From: Phycomyces nitens
Lineage: Eukaryota; Mucoromycota; Mucoromycetes; Mucorales; Phycomycetaceae
Assembly (NCBI GenBank): GCA_022702545.1
Contig: JAHRBC010000005.1
Location: 1,364,001 to 1,428,000 of the forward strand
Length of the DNA: 64,000 nt
Reading direction: 5' to 3'
The notes beneath the pieces were generated by a model. That model worked only from the letters and a program-made list of their open reading frames with translations. It did not search any database and was not told the DNA's origin. The position numbers and the translations under genes are program-made. Positions 33,646-45,081 of this stretch are shown here, piece after piece; position 1 is the stretch's first letter; every line of letters begins with the position of its first letter.

Positions 33646-34748
33646 TAGAGACAATTGCTGACTACGTACTAAACTTTTTCTTTTGTTTGCAAGAAGCCAA
33701 AACCAGCATTCATTGTCCGATTTATATTTGAAAAAGGAAAACGTCACTAGAGGGTTGTGCCAATGAGATGGTTTAAAGATTTACCTTTTCTGGATACACG
33801 ATATCCAGTGCTCGTGGACAGTGTATCATCCAAAGGATATGGGTAGGTTTGGGGGAATCGTATATCAGAGTATCTTTGAGAGCTGACTGAGGTGGGGAAA
33901 TTGGCTTATTGGAAGGTGGTTGGTTATTTTATACACAAAACTTTTGGTGAATTGGATTTTAGATCAAGTGTGCATCAAAGTAACCTCCCTCCCCCTCTCG
34001 TATTGCTACTTGCTGCATACTAGAGGCATTAATACTTTGTATTTTATTTTAGCCATACAATAGCCTCTAAAGTTGATAATTATGTCGACCACACTGGCAA
34101 ATAAAAGAAAAGTTCAAACCAGACTTTAGTTTGTCTTTCTTTCAAAGAGCTTGTTATTCTGGTCTAGAACCTTTTTTGCTTTGACTGGTTTTAGTGGGTG
34201 GTTGGAAACGAAGTTTATGGTGTTGGGATAAAGTCTAAATTTTAATCACTATTAAATAGGGATCTAAATTTGTTGGCATGGCAACAGCTGGTCTTTAGAA
34301 TATATTCCCTCATTACATAAGAGTGCCATTTTGGCAAGACCATATTATATGTATTCATAAAGTCTTTCTTGTACTGGATTTATCTGCCTTTGCAAGAATA
34401 AGAATCCCCTTCTTTTTTTTTCTGTTTGTTCTTGGTGAATTTGACCCACTGAAATGGCCAGTGCGTTATTTTATTTAATACATTAAATATGCTTTTTCTT
34501 TTTTGTCCGAGTCTTTGAATAATAATGAAATTCTAGTTGATTCATTAAATTCATCTACTCCATTAACCATTGATGACTGGTGGTTTCTTTCAATCGTAAC
34601 TTGAGCTCCATTTTTGCATTCTCAATTTGCAAATTTCACCACAGAAAATGAAATATGATTGTCCGCTTTGAAAGTCACGCAGTCACAGCACCCACTGATA
34701 AACAGGCTGGCCGGTCGCAAGCTTGCCAATTCTCGCAAGGGGTCAGTC
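33646..34748. other. Divergent intergenic region, ZFC3H1-like / mL43
   Basis: About 1.1 kb between two divergent genes; must contain both promoters. An open frame runs from about 34659 into the mL43 ATG at 34749 but has no ATG of its own. Nothing else recognised. Confidence 0.45.
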
Positions 34749-35343
34749 ATGTCAGCAGCAGCAGCAGCAGCAAAAAGAGCCATTCCTAGAACCAACAATG
34801 GTGCGGGTGCATTTGTGCTCCAGTGCAGAAAGATAGTCTTTAACTACTGCGAACATTGGGGAAGCAACAAGGGCATGGTGTAGGTTGACCATAGAATTAC
34901 ACTTTGGAAAGATGGCTCATTATGCTACAGTGAATACATCAAGAAGGACCTTGTGAAATTTGCAAAGGAGAACCCTCAGGTTGAGATCGTTGTCCAGCCC
35001 AGACCCGGCCGCCACCCCATTGTCCGTGGCCTCTACCGTATGTTATTGATCAATATTAATTTTTTTTTATAATGAAGCCTCACCTTTTTATAAACACTAA
35101 TGCATGTATGTATACATTTATTCTTATTCATTCTTGTTTCTGTAAACCTACATAGTCAACGGTCGTGACAAGGTTATCTGTACTCGTAACCTCAACACTG
35201 CCGAGATTGCCAACAAGGTTGCTCTTCTCCGTGACTCTAGTGGTGAAAAGCTCAAGCTTCTTGCAAAGAAGCCTGTCATTTCAACAACCGAAAGTGTCCG
35301 TGGCATCTGGTCTCCCTTCCACACAAACCCTCACACCATCTAG
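34749..35343 (+). CDS. MRPL51: Mitochondrial large ribosomal subunit protein mL43
   Basis: Exons 34749-34879, 34931-35037 and 35156-35343; 426 nt, 141 residues. The protein has the L51/S25/CI-B8 thioredoxin-like fold: N-terminal FVLQCRKIVFNYCEHWGSNK, then KDLVKFAKENPQVEIVVQPR, PGRHPIVRGLYLNGRDKVIC, and NLNTAEIANKVALLRDSSG. It is a core protein of the mitochondrial 54S subunit. The N-terminus has an Ala run (MSAAAAAAKRA) encoded by CAG/GCA repeats, which may vary in length. The first intron donor is GTAGGT. Confidence 0.93.
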
Positions 35344-35938
35344 ATCAGAGTTATATTGTTTGCTGGCTCTCCAAAAAAAAACTTATATATATATATATTT
35401 ATTAAAAAAAAAGGGAAAAAATGTATATGCTTCTTTACAATCTACTTCTTTGAATTTCCATAAAAAGACAAATCTATATTTTTGTATTGGGTTCCAAGTA
35501 CTACCAGGCTATAATTTCTAATAGCCACAGATACAAGCGTGTGTATATATATATATGTGTATTGATCAGTTTGAATTGTTCTGTATGTGTATAAATTAAA
35601 CCAATTTGTTATTGTTTTTTTTTTATGATGAATTGTTTGGTATATCTTCAATCAGTCGGTTCATAATTTTCTCTCTATTTTTTTTTTGGAACCTATACAC
35701 CATATGGCTCTAAAGTGCTTGTAAAACCCTCGTTTTTCGTCCCTTTATACACTTCTTTTTCATTCTTCAAAGACATTGCTTTATTCTAGGCCATGTGACT
35801 GGCTTGCCTCGAGAAAGACACGAAAAGGAAGGAACGCGAATTTTGGACGCGCGCTACAATAGGACGCGTGCATCAACTCACTCAGCCTCTCCTTTTCGTC
35901 AAGGCCACCAACTGCCCCAAAGCTCTGCAGGAATTCAA
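35344..35938. other. Short intergenic region mL43-CDC45
   Basis: A/T-rich 3' flank of mL43, then the CDC45 promoter region. At about 35840-35880 the words GACGCG and ACGCGT occur (GGACGCGCGC, GGACGCGTGC), resembling MCB-type (ACGCGT) cell-cycle boxes, which would suit a replication gene; this is an inference. Confidence 0.45.
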
Positions 35939-38498
35939 ATGGTCCTCATTACAACTGCATCTTATGAGAGAGCATACAAAGAAATAAAGCAGGATTCTGC
36001 AGAGGGCAATTGCATCATTTTTATTGCATCTGATGTCGATTCCATTTGTGCTTGCAAAATCTTTCAGGTACAACACTCGTTGTAGATCGCTTCATCGAGT
36101 GCTTACAGTACCTTGTTTTTTTTTATATATATTATGTTTATACAATTCAGGCTCTTTTGAAGGGTGACATGATTCAGCACAAGATTGTTCCTGTGTCGGG
36201 CTACAGAGACCTTGAGATTGCAAACGACAAACTCGTTAAACGAGACAACGACGTTAGTTTATTCGACTGGCTTGAATCCACGGCCAAAGTCTTGTTCTTT
36301 TTCTTCTCGACTAATCCACACCTATTTACACATCTACACACACACGCATACACACGCACACGCATATACACACACAAATACACAAATACACATACACACA
36401 TACATACACATATATATATAGCTTCGCTCGATTGTCATGATAAATTGCGGAGGCTCGGTTGAATTGAGTCACTTTTTCAGAGAGACGCCAGACGTAAAGG
36501 TCTATGTATTTGACAGCCATCGACCATTCAATCTGGATAACTTGACAAATGCAGACAGGAGACTGTTTGTATTTGATGAGGACGATGATGAAAGAAGGAT
36601 GCAAAAGATGATCGAGGCACACAAAGCGAATCAGGTACGGATATACTGTGGTATATCAATTTATAAATCGTTTGGATCCATTCTGTGGATACCCCCCTCC
36701 CTCTTTTTTTCTTAGGATGCGGGCGATAGCGATGAGATGTCGAGTAATCCCGAGTTTTCAGAAGATGATGAATATGGTAGAGAATCCAGTAGTAGACCTC
36801 GACAGAGACGACGATATAACGACGAAGTGGTCCGTAATAATCGCCAATTGAGCGATGATAGCCGAGTGCTGATGGATACTTCTTTTTATCAAAAAGGTAC
36901 ATTCACGATCAAAGCGTCGTGCATTACGAAGGCAACAAACACAGATGCTGTCAGAGTATTATGCTTCTGGCGTATACTATGCCAACTCTGTTGCGGGTGT
37001 AATGTATTCGCTTGCCACAATGCTTTCTAAAACAAACAATGAACTGCTATGGTAACAGACAACAATTACGACTTTTTGGATCCTTGAATTTTCTGACTCA
37101 ACTATGCAGGCTGGCGATTACTGGCGTAACAGCCCAGTATATATTTGAACGCATCGACACAAAAAAGTACTTGGATAAGGTCCAGATATTTACAGAAGAC
37201 GTCTCACGTTTTGATGTTGGCCTTGGTGAGCACGCTTCAAAATCAGCGTTGGAGAATAGGATTCATATTGAAGAGGAATATCGGTTCATGCTTTTCCGGC
37301 ACTGGAGTTTGTATGACAGCATGTTCCACTCTGGTTATGTGGCTAGTAAGATGGGTGTGTGGCGAGAATATGGCCAGGGTCGTTTAAGAAATATGTTTGC
37401 GAGAATGGGGTAAGCAATGATGTGCTTTAACCTATTGATCCTAATATATATATATATATCTGTGTTTTTAGCTTTTCATTAACACAGTGCCAACAAGTAT
37501 ATAACCACATGGATATGGAGCTAAAGGAGACTCTGCGGGAAAAACTCGAGACAGTAGCACCAATCTATGGGCTTACTGACATTTGTTTCCCGAGTTTCTT
37601 GAGAGATTACGGTTACAAACAGCAATTGTCGGCTAGTGATGTGGTTTATTCCCTTGCTGCACTTTTAGAAACCAGTCCAGCCGCTGCTCAGCACCTCGAT
37701 AAAACAGAAAGCCTGAATAATACAGAAGAAAACTGGCGAGAATTAGATGAAATTGCACCAGAGTGTGTGGATGGATTGGCGAGTGTAAGACGGAAATGGT
37801 GGCTGGGTAACTTTTATGCGGCATTCGACTCTCTGGGAAGGTAAATGGGATTCAAAAGGCTGGCAGGAACAATTCTGACTGTGGTTATATATATATGTAT
37901 GTATATAGCCCGGATGCTATACAGCGGGGCATCTCACTTTGTATGAAAACCCAAAGGGCAGTCGTAAGGCAAGGCATGACTGTACTTGCAAAAAAGCCTC
38001 CAACCTTTAACAATTTCCGAATGGTTACTATTGGAAAAGGAGAAGATCTTCCTATATTCCAACATCCACTCACTGTATCCAAACTAGCATTATTCTTAAC
38101 CGATGCTTATCGCGTAAGTGCCCCCCAAGAATGGAGCCAAAAACATATATATATATATAAATGGATGATCCCCTAAGCCAAGATGGTGTTTTTTAGGAAC
38201 AAGGCAAGAGAAATCTGCCTTTGGTGATTGCATCTTTGGACGAAGAAAACGATTCATACCTTATAGTATCGAGTACAGGCGCAAACACATTCGGCGACAC
38301 TCGTAAAAAGTAAGTGGAGAATTATAAGAGGAACACGAGTTTAAACCCTAGTCTAGTCCCTTTGCCATTGCATTCCAAGACACAGCTTTAAAAACAAAAG
38401 CAAGGGCCTCATTTGACAGCTTTGAGGCATCTATCCTTCAAATCCACAAGAGCGATTTAGAGATCTTCTTAGAGAATTTGTATGGTCCATCTAAATAA
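35939..38498 (+). CDS. CDC45: Replication initiation factor Cdc45
   Basis: Exons 35939-36067, 36151-36252, 36422-36634, 36716-37051 (with a problem), 37110-37409, 37472-37840, 37909-38113, 38197-38309 and 38357-38498; about 619 residues. Cdc45 is part of the CMG replicative helicase. Family landmarks: the DHH-like N-terminus (CIIFIASDVDSICACKIFQ), INCGGSVELS, an acidic linker, then the C-terminal half with LLWLAITGVTAQYIFERID, FMLFRHWSLYDSMFHSGY and LSASDVVYSLAALLE. Within 36716-37051 the frame must shift by one base between about 36870 and 36915. Either a weak intron (for example 49 nt ending CAAAG at 36914) or an extra A in the run near 36891 is needed. The intron before exon 3 is a CA-rich microsatellite. 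Start at 35939 by family similarity. Confidence 0.93.
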
Positions 38499-38617
38499 AT
38501 ACAACATTCGCATTCATTTTTTTAAAAGAGGTTTATTTCCAGAGCTAGATGTTTTGGTATGGGTGAATAAGTGTTTAAATACATATTCCTTTTTTTTTAT
38601 ACAAAAATGATAGTAAT

Positions 38618-38618
<1 letters not shown>

Positions 38619-38668
<50 letters not shown>
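38619..38668. repeat. (TAA)n microsatellite
   Basis: About 16 nearly perfect TAA/AAT triplets in the short gap between the convergent CDC45 and fucosyltransferase genes. Probably length-polymorphic. Confidence 0.95.
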
Positions 38669-38670
<2 letters not shown>

Positions 38671-38683
38671 TAGTATACTTGGT

Positions 38684-40180
38684 CTAGTTTGGTTGTGGGC
38701 TTCTGTTTTGTAGAAATGTAAATATGCGACGCTTGTAGAGCATTGAAATGATAAATGCCAAGAACAATGCGCAAATTACCAGCTCTAATTTCCAGATGGA
38801 CAATACGGACCACATTTGATCTTCTACTGATTCTCCAAAAGTGTGATTTCCATGTGCTAGGCTAGAATCAGCGTCCTCGAGTGATATCTGTGCCCAGGGT
38901 GCATTGTATGGGGGCCCGTCCGAGGCATAATCCCACTTTCCAGGCTTTTTGCAGGAGCGATCAATTAGAAACCTATCTTTCCGTTCTATGGGTGGAACAT
39001 GCGTATAATAAGGCTCCACTCGCCCGCGCCAAATGGGAGCAACACCTCGACACACAGAACACCAATCCGATCGCTTTCTATGTAAATCAGGATCACTCCA
39101 ATTGCCAATGAATGCAGGAGAAAGTCGTTTCTTGGCGGAGAGGGTTTTTGCATCGCGCTGGTGGGACAGATGCTCTAGATAGGCAGTGTCATTCTTGTCG
39201 AGATAGTCAATGTATGCTGCCAATTTGCGTGGATCAGGATAATCGTCCATTCGGATCGCAGCCTTGCTGTTTGGCAAAAATGCTTCATAGGAATCAGGGC
39301 CGTCCACAATTGGCACAGTCGATAGGACGAGGGTGTCAAACAATTTCTCGGTGACTATAAATAATAGAAACAAATGGCCGGTTGTGAGACATTGCAAGGC
39401 GAAATTATGGAGAACGTCTTTTATACCATAGTCATCGCAGTTGGCATTCTCTATTGCCAGGTAGAATTTGTATTCGGTCATGAGATCAGTTCTCGTCAGA
39501 TTCTCTGTGAATTCAATATTGTTCAGGCAGGGCCCATAGCTGTCGACTCTAATGTACTTCATTAATTCGGCGACATATGTCTGGCGTCCGCTTGTAGCAT
39601 AGCAATTCTTGGCAATCCAAAGAATTGGTGCTCTTGTAGTCTTTCTTTTCATGAAATCATCAGGTAGGGGTCTGTTAGCGACCTCATAGACGTAGGGAGA
39701 GTAGTAGCTGAAAAGAAAGTCACTTTTTAAGTGATAAGACGCAAGGAAATCAAATGGTTCCATAAGCCCTTCGTTTGTCCTGAAGCCTGCTGTTATTGGT
39801 GACTCTTGGGTCTCCAGGATCCACGGTTGGTTGTCGATTCCTGGTTTATGTTATAAGTAAAGGATGGTCAGATGATACCAATACCTACGTCTAGGCACTT
39901 GGCTAGGGGCATAGTCTGCTGCATGAAACAGTAAGGCCGAAGCATCTTCCGGGTTATCTAGGTTGGGTGTGATGGAACACCATGGTTCACCATTGGATAT
40001 ATTAAAGACAAAGCCTTCTGGAACAGGGCATTCTTCACCAATGTTTCTGTCGTTTCCTGGAATTATAAGAGATCGACTTGAGCCGTGACTTGCAATAGCT
40101 GCACGCTTACCATCAAACATAAGGCTGTTAAACCATCGAGTCCAAAAGATGATACGGACAGGAGGTAGGGAATAATTCAT
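38684..40180 (-). CDS. GT10 fucosyltransferase-like glycosyltransferase with C-terminal anchor
   Basis: Exons 40180-39889, 39840-39427 and 39354-38684; 1377 nt, 458 residues. The N-terminus starts with RIIFWTRWFN; the GT10 donor-binding block is YKFYLAIENANCDDYVTEKL, completed only when the 72-nt intron at 39355-39426 is removed. GT10 enzymes transfer fucose from GDP-fucose, usually in the Golgi, to glycans; Mucorales walls contain fucose-bearing polymers. Unusually, the N-terminus has no signal-anchor. A single hydrophobic segment lies near the C-terminus (LVICALFLAFIISML) followed by KRR, suggesting tail-side anchoring. The region around DWCSVCRGVAP is Cys-containing. The intron is a multiple of three and stop-free. 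Acceptor sugar unknown. Confidence 0.88.
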
Positions 40181-40681
40181 GGATAAAAGAGGAAGAAAGA
40201 GCAATGGTAGCTGAGCTGGATTGAATGGACTGAATTTTATTTAGACTTTTGTGGTATAAAACAAACAGCGCCCCCCTTCTCTCTCTCTGTGTGTGTGTAT
40301 CTCGCGCAGGCATATCGGCACTCTAAAAACACAGCCAGAGAGATCAGCCACTATACAATGGAAGGCTTGTGTAATAAATCAGGAAATGATTAAAGAAGGC
40401 TATAACCATTTGAAATCCATGGCTTATATATATATCTTTTATTCCAGGCCAAATTCACAAATATTGTTGTTAATGATAATAAAAGAAAAGGTGAATTGGC
40501 AGCAACAAAAAAACACTTTTGTAATTCATCTTCAAGCACTCGAGTTTCTATTCTTTTTTTTAAAAATATATATATATAAATATATAGCCATTTAAAGGAC
40601 ATTCAAATTACATGAATTAGAAATAAAATAAAAAATGTACACCAAAGACTCCGTCAGAACAGCTCTCTACTCTTTCTCATT
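40181..40681. other. Divergent promoter region, fucosyltransferase / PAAF1
   Basis: 500 bp between divergent start codons. Contains CT and GT runs at about 40278-40299 and T/A tracts. No specific site assigned. Confidence 0.4.
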
Positions 40682-42666
40682 ATGCCGCCAATTACCCTGC
40701 CTTACATTTCAGTACAGCCAGACTGGGATCAGGTTGTAAGAGACATTGGTACAAACACCATTCCCTCGGAACCATTCTGGGTGTCATGCTACAAAGCAGG
40801 TACAGAATCCTTAAGGCCAAAAAAAATGCCGTGTACAACTGACCTCATGAGAAATGGATTGGTTTTTCAAAAATAAAGGAAAACAATCCGTACATGCCAA
40901 GGTGATTGTAGAACATTCCGGTGGTCCTTTAAAAACAGACCTAGAGGGCGTAGAAGGCATTAATGTCAAGCCCATAAATTCTGTAAGCAAACACTTTAAT
41001 AGCTTACGTGGACACTATTGATAGATAATTAATGGCTTGCAACCAATTAGAGGTCCTTTAACCTGTCCTGTCCTGCCTATTCATTGAAAGATATCTTGAT
41101 TGTTGGACCTAAACATAAGTTTAGTCCTTTCCAAGGAAAAGAGGTATATTTTGATACCTTGTTTTGCACAAATTATATGATTCTTTTCAAGTAACCCATA
41201 ACCTTGATTTTCATTAGTTAGAATGTATGAATGTATCTCTTGATGGCAATCTGTACGCGGCAGGATCTGGAAAAGATATATCAATTGGAAAACTGAGTGA
41301 TGGACAAGCACTGGTAAATAGAATATATATATATATAGTATTGAATCAGGAAAGAGGTACTCATGTGTTTGTGCAGCGAACTCTGGAAGGACATCTTGAT
41401 GATGTTACTGTAGTACAATTCTTTCCTAGCAATCAAGGTAGAGATATTGGTCTGTGGCTGATATCCATACTCATATTTGTTCTGCTAGTTCTCTTGAGTG
41501 GAGCCTCTGATTTCCAAGTGAAGATCTGGTCTGTATTGGATGGTAGCAATCCAGTGACCCTCAGAGGACATACATCTGGTATTTAGTATTTTGTTAGTTA
41601 TCTAATCAACCAATATTTACTTTGAATTCCTGGGATACTTTGGATTTAGCCATCACTGATCTTGGTATTGTGGGTCGAGGAAAGAATGTACTTTGTATGT
41701 AAAATGAACCTTGACAGGGTATGCTGTTTACTCATCTGTATCTTCTCGTATTATTTGCCAGCTTCTTCACGCGATGGCACAGTACGTTTGTGGCACTGTG
41801 GTAAGTTGTAAAGAGGATCATAAAAGGACAAATAAATGAATATGAATATATGGTATTGTGTAGGAACTGGATCAACTATCACAGTTTTGGGTGATTATGG
41901 TACAGTCGTCAACAAGATCAGTGTAGTGCCTTTGCCAGCAAAGTATGCATCCATAACTGTAGAGGGATTGGATGAAAAAGAAAGCGAGACTTTGGATAAG
42001 ATGGTGCTAGTAGGATTAAACAATGGTGCTATTCATGGTATTCACTTGGGAACAAAGCAAGAGGTATGAATTGATTCGATAGAGTACTTATAATATTTGT
42101 ACTGATATATAAAAAAACATCCCAGTTATTCTCTACACCACTCAAAGATGCTGCTATTACAGCGATTGCTTATGACAATGATACATCTACATTATGCACT
42201 GGCGACTCCAATGGCGTTGTAGAAATATTTTCTCTGTCTGATCTTAGGTAACTGAGACAAGGTGTTTATTAACCAGCTTGATTTGCATCTAATTCGATTC
42301 GAATTGCTTTTATATAGTAAACCTGTGATTCAATGGAAGCGCAATGACCATGCTGTTACAGGTCTAGGAACAAGGTTAAATGAGAATGGTGCCCGAGTAC
42401 TATGTGTTTCCAATGGTAAGGTTATCGATACAATTTTAAGAAAGAAGCACTCAACAGCAGTATTTTAATGTATAGCGGATGGAAGTGTATATCAAACAAA
42501 CTCGTTTGATACTGTGTTAAGCCAGTCATCTGTAGCTCTGGAAGTGGAGTATACTGGAAATGAATTAGAGCCCGTGCGGAACATGGTTGTTCTGCCTAGC
42601 ACGGAAGCAGTTGGATTTCACCGTATTGCTTGTGGTATCCGTGGTGGAAATATTAACATTTACTAA
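40682..42666 (+). CDS. PAAF1: WD40 proteasome assembly factor, PAAF1/Rpn14 type
   Basis: Twelve exons: 40682-40799, 40879-40982, 41051-41143, 41218-41313, 41377-41437, 41489-41578, 41650-41694, 41762-41800, 41864-42063, 42126-42247, 42318-42415 and 42476-42666; 1257 nt, 418 residues. PAAF1/Rpn14 is a chaperone that binds Rpt ATPases during assembly of the 19S proteasome base. Evidence: the N-terminal WDQVVRDI and EPFWVSCYKAG match PAAF1, and WD repeats follow (TLEGHLDDVTVVQFFPS, SGASDFQVKIWSVLDG, GHTSAITDLGIVGRGKNVL, SSRDGTVRLWHCG). The later blades are degenerate, as in the family. Several exons are very short (39 and 45 nt). The acceptor of the 41579-41649 intron is set by family alignment. 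Confidence 0.88.
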
Positions 42667-43152
42667 AGAAAATCTCATTAAAACTAGCTGTTTATATATG
42701 AACACGCCCCCTTTTTTTAACACCAAATTCTTGTATGTTTTAACCAATAAGTTGCTTTACAAATTAAATAGTCTTTTGGGACGTCAAGATATTGCTCATG
42801 ATATCACAAGGCTTCTTTATATCTCGAATGAAAACTAGGTGCTTTATTATGTTTATTGGTTTTCTTGTGATATTTCCTTTATCAACTGTCAAGAGTTCTT
42901 TCTGTAATATATACATATATATGTATATGTATATAGGAAGTATTTCTTGGTAATGTGTTGTGTATGCTCACAATAGTGTCATGCAAAATCGTTACACAGC
43001 CTCTGTAATTCAGGAACCCATGGTAGACTCTAAATGAGTTATGGTTTTGTTTTGTTTTGTTTTGTTTTATTATGAATGATGGCGATTTAGGAGAAGTGTA
43101 AGATTTTATATGGTTGAAAGAATTTATGTTTTATATAAAATAGATACAAAGA
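42667..43152. other. Convergent intergenic region
   Basis: 3' flanks of PAAF1 (plus) and UTP16 (minus). A TTTTG pentanucleotide run is at about 43045-43070. No gene. Confidence 0.45.
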
Positions 43153-43911
43153 TTAATGAGACATGGTGTTTTTTCGAGTAAAGACCAGAGCACCTCCCTG
43201 TCTTCCCTGACTTGTGTTTCTCACTGCGTCTTTTCTTGGTGTTGTCTTTCTGTTGACTTTGTGATCACGGAACGAAAGAATCTTTTTATCGACACTCTGA
43301 GGGCGAGGTCGGTTGTTAAGCACCCGAACAGTATACTCGCCTACTTGTCTCTCGGTTTGCTTTGATCGTTTTAACTTGGGGGTTTCCTCCTCTTCCTCTT
43401 CCTCTTCCATTCTTTCAAAGTCTTCGAGTGTCATATGGTTTCGCTTTCTGGTTGCCTTTTCTTCTTCAGCAAACTGAGCCAAGAGATCAGCAGGAAGCAG
43501 ATTCTTGGCTTGTCCAGAATCCTCTGTTTCTTCCTCTTCCTCTTCTTCTTCTTCTTCCTCTACTTCCTCAATAACCTTTTTTGCAACCTTTTTGATTCCT
43601 TTTTTACTAGATGCTTTTTGCTCCTTCAATTGCTGATCGCGCTGTCGTCGCTTTTCTTTTTCGAGTCGGGCAAGTCTAGGATCCAAATAAAATCAATGGG
43701 CTGGCCTATATACTAAACTTAATCCTCACCTGGCTGCTTCTTCTTTGTGTGCCTTCATTTCTTTGGCAATTGCTGACTTGGTAACTGAGGTTGACACAAC
43801 TTCGGGGGCATCGTCATCCGAGTCTTCTTCTTCTTCGACTATATCGACAGTCTTTTTGATCGGTTCGGGTACGACAATCTCCTCATCTTCTCCAAAAATC
43901 TTCTTTGCCAT
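43153..43911 (-). CDS. UTP16: U3 snoRNA-associated protein 16 (Bud21/Utp16)
   Basis: Exons 43911-43730 and 43675-43153; 705 nt, 234 residues. Utp16 is a component of the small-subunit processome that assembles on the 5' part of pre-rRNA in the nucleolus. The protein has the family pattern: acidic N-terminus with EEEEDSDDDAPE, a long Lys/Arg/Glu helix (LARLEKEKRRQRDQQLKEQK), an acidic run, LPADLLAQFAEEE, and a basic C-terminus with GEYTVRVLNNRP and KKILSFRDHKVNRK. Low complexity makes this a motif-order call. ATG 43911 begins MAKKIFGEDEE. Confidence 0.75.
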
Positions 43912-44426
43912 GTTTTATGTGTAATGGGTGGAGGATAATTGAAGAATGCGTGAATAAAAAATTAATGTAATGCAATAACTGAGGTGGCTTGTATAAGTAA
44001 GCGGAAGACAGGTCACACAAGGGGGGACTGGGAAGGCATCTCCACCAGACGATAATTAACTTTTCAGCGATTATTTGAACAAGACGTTTATCCTCTCGTA
44101 CACGACGTTGTTTTTTAATAATAATAAAAAGAATGTTGTTGTCCTAAAAAGATATTCAGTACTTGTTTATAAAACTCTCTTCTTTTACAAACTCATCAAG
44201 TAATAATTAGTCGTCTAATATTTAAATCAAATAAGTTCTTGAGAACAAATGAGGATATTACGTTGTGAATACAAATTAGAACTTTTAAACATAAAATCAT
44301 TGACAATTATTCAATAGAAATCACTTGAAGATGAACTCTACGAATAAAGAAACTGTCGTTATCGACGGGAAAAAGCATTATCCTGTACAAAAAAAAAAGA
44401 TCTTCCTATTCTACTAACCGGTAGAT
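43912..44426. other. Left flank of the accessory island
   Basis: UTP16 promoter side, then A/T-rich sequence. Contains one copy of the 25-bp direct repeat (44065-44089) and an ACACGACGTT word at 44100-44109. Confidence 0.5.
44065..44089 (+). repeat. 25-bp direct repeat, left copy
   Basis: Matches 47401-47425 at 24 of 25 positions (starts CAGCGATTATTTG, ends GACGTTT). The two copies bracket 3.3 kb holding the FAR1-like and recombinase-like genes. Confidence 0.7.
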
Positions 44427-44690
44427 ATGCCAACTAGAGTTTACTTAAAGTGCACTAGAGGTGGTCATTACAGAAACATTCACAAGCTCAAATATTGCGA
44501 TCGTGTAAAGATTCGTCCTGTATCAACAACTGGATGTCCTTATCTCTTGAAGATCTCATGCAAGGAGGGGATTAAAGGATATCTTCCATTGAAAGCTACT
44601 CACGAAATCGAGGGATACCACAACCGCCCCCTCGACGATAAATGCTTGGAATCAACATTGAAGGGCAGAATATCAAAAGTTACTGACTAA
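44427..44690 (+). pseudogene. FAR1-like / Mutator-type DNA-binding fragment
   Basis: An 87-residue frame that looks like the WRKY-GCM1-type zinc domain of FAR1 and Mutator-like transposases: VYLKCTRGGHYRN, then TTGCPYLLKISCKEG and YLPLKATHEIEGYHNRP, giving the C-C-H-x-H spacing. An upstream frame (44332-44425, beginning MNSTNKETVV) is probably part of the same gene but is interrupted by a stop and a poly-A run. The transposase catalytic core is not found downstream. Family call by memory of the motif spacing only. Confidence 0.5.
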
Positions 44691-44737
44691 GAATCATATA
44701 TTTAATCGATGCTTTACTTAAAAAAAGGGGAGGCTCA

Positions 44738-45081
44738 AGAGACTTGCCACAGCTCAAGATGAGTACGAGTATGACCATTGTACATCTGTTGGCAAAAGGG
44801 ATATGCTTGCTACCCTTCCTCAGCACAGTGTAACTTACGCCAATACCTTTGGCACTGATGTTAAACAATTGGAGGAAATCGTGAAACACTGCTCCAATCT
44901 TGACAGCAGCAGCAGCAACGATACAAGGATCCCAGCATGCACAAATTCCAGTATGTGGTTTAGCACACCCTCCTGTGCTCAGCTAGCACTGGACAATAGT
45001 CGAGTGATCAAGAAATGCATCCAGAAAATGGCCAACAATATCAGAGCTATTCTCTCTTGGGTGCCACCGGAACAAACATAA
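44738..45081 (+). CDS. Short open frame of unknown function in the accessory island
   Basis: Open from about 44738 with an ATG at 44803 (MLATLPQHSVTYANTFGTDV). Mixed-charge sequence with a CAG-type Ser run and a helical C-terminal part (SRVIKKCIQKMANNIRAIL). Good amino-acid balance but no family recognised. It lies between the FAR1-like fragment and the recombinase-like gene and could be an exon of a larger element-encoded gene. Confidence 0.35.

Noticed and set aside
36185..36421. His/Thr-rich open frames inside the CDC45 gene
   Set aside because: Produced by the CA microsatellite in the second intron.
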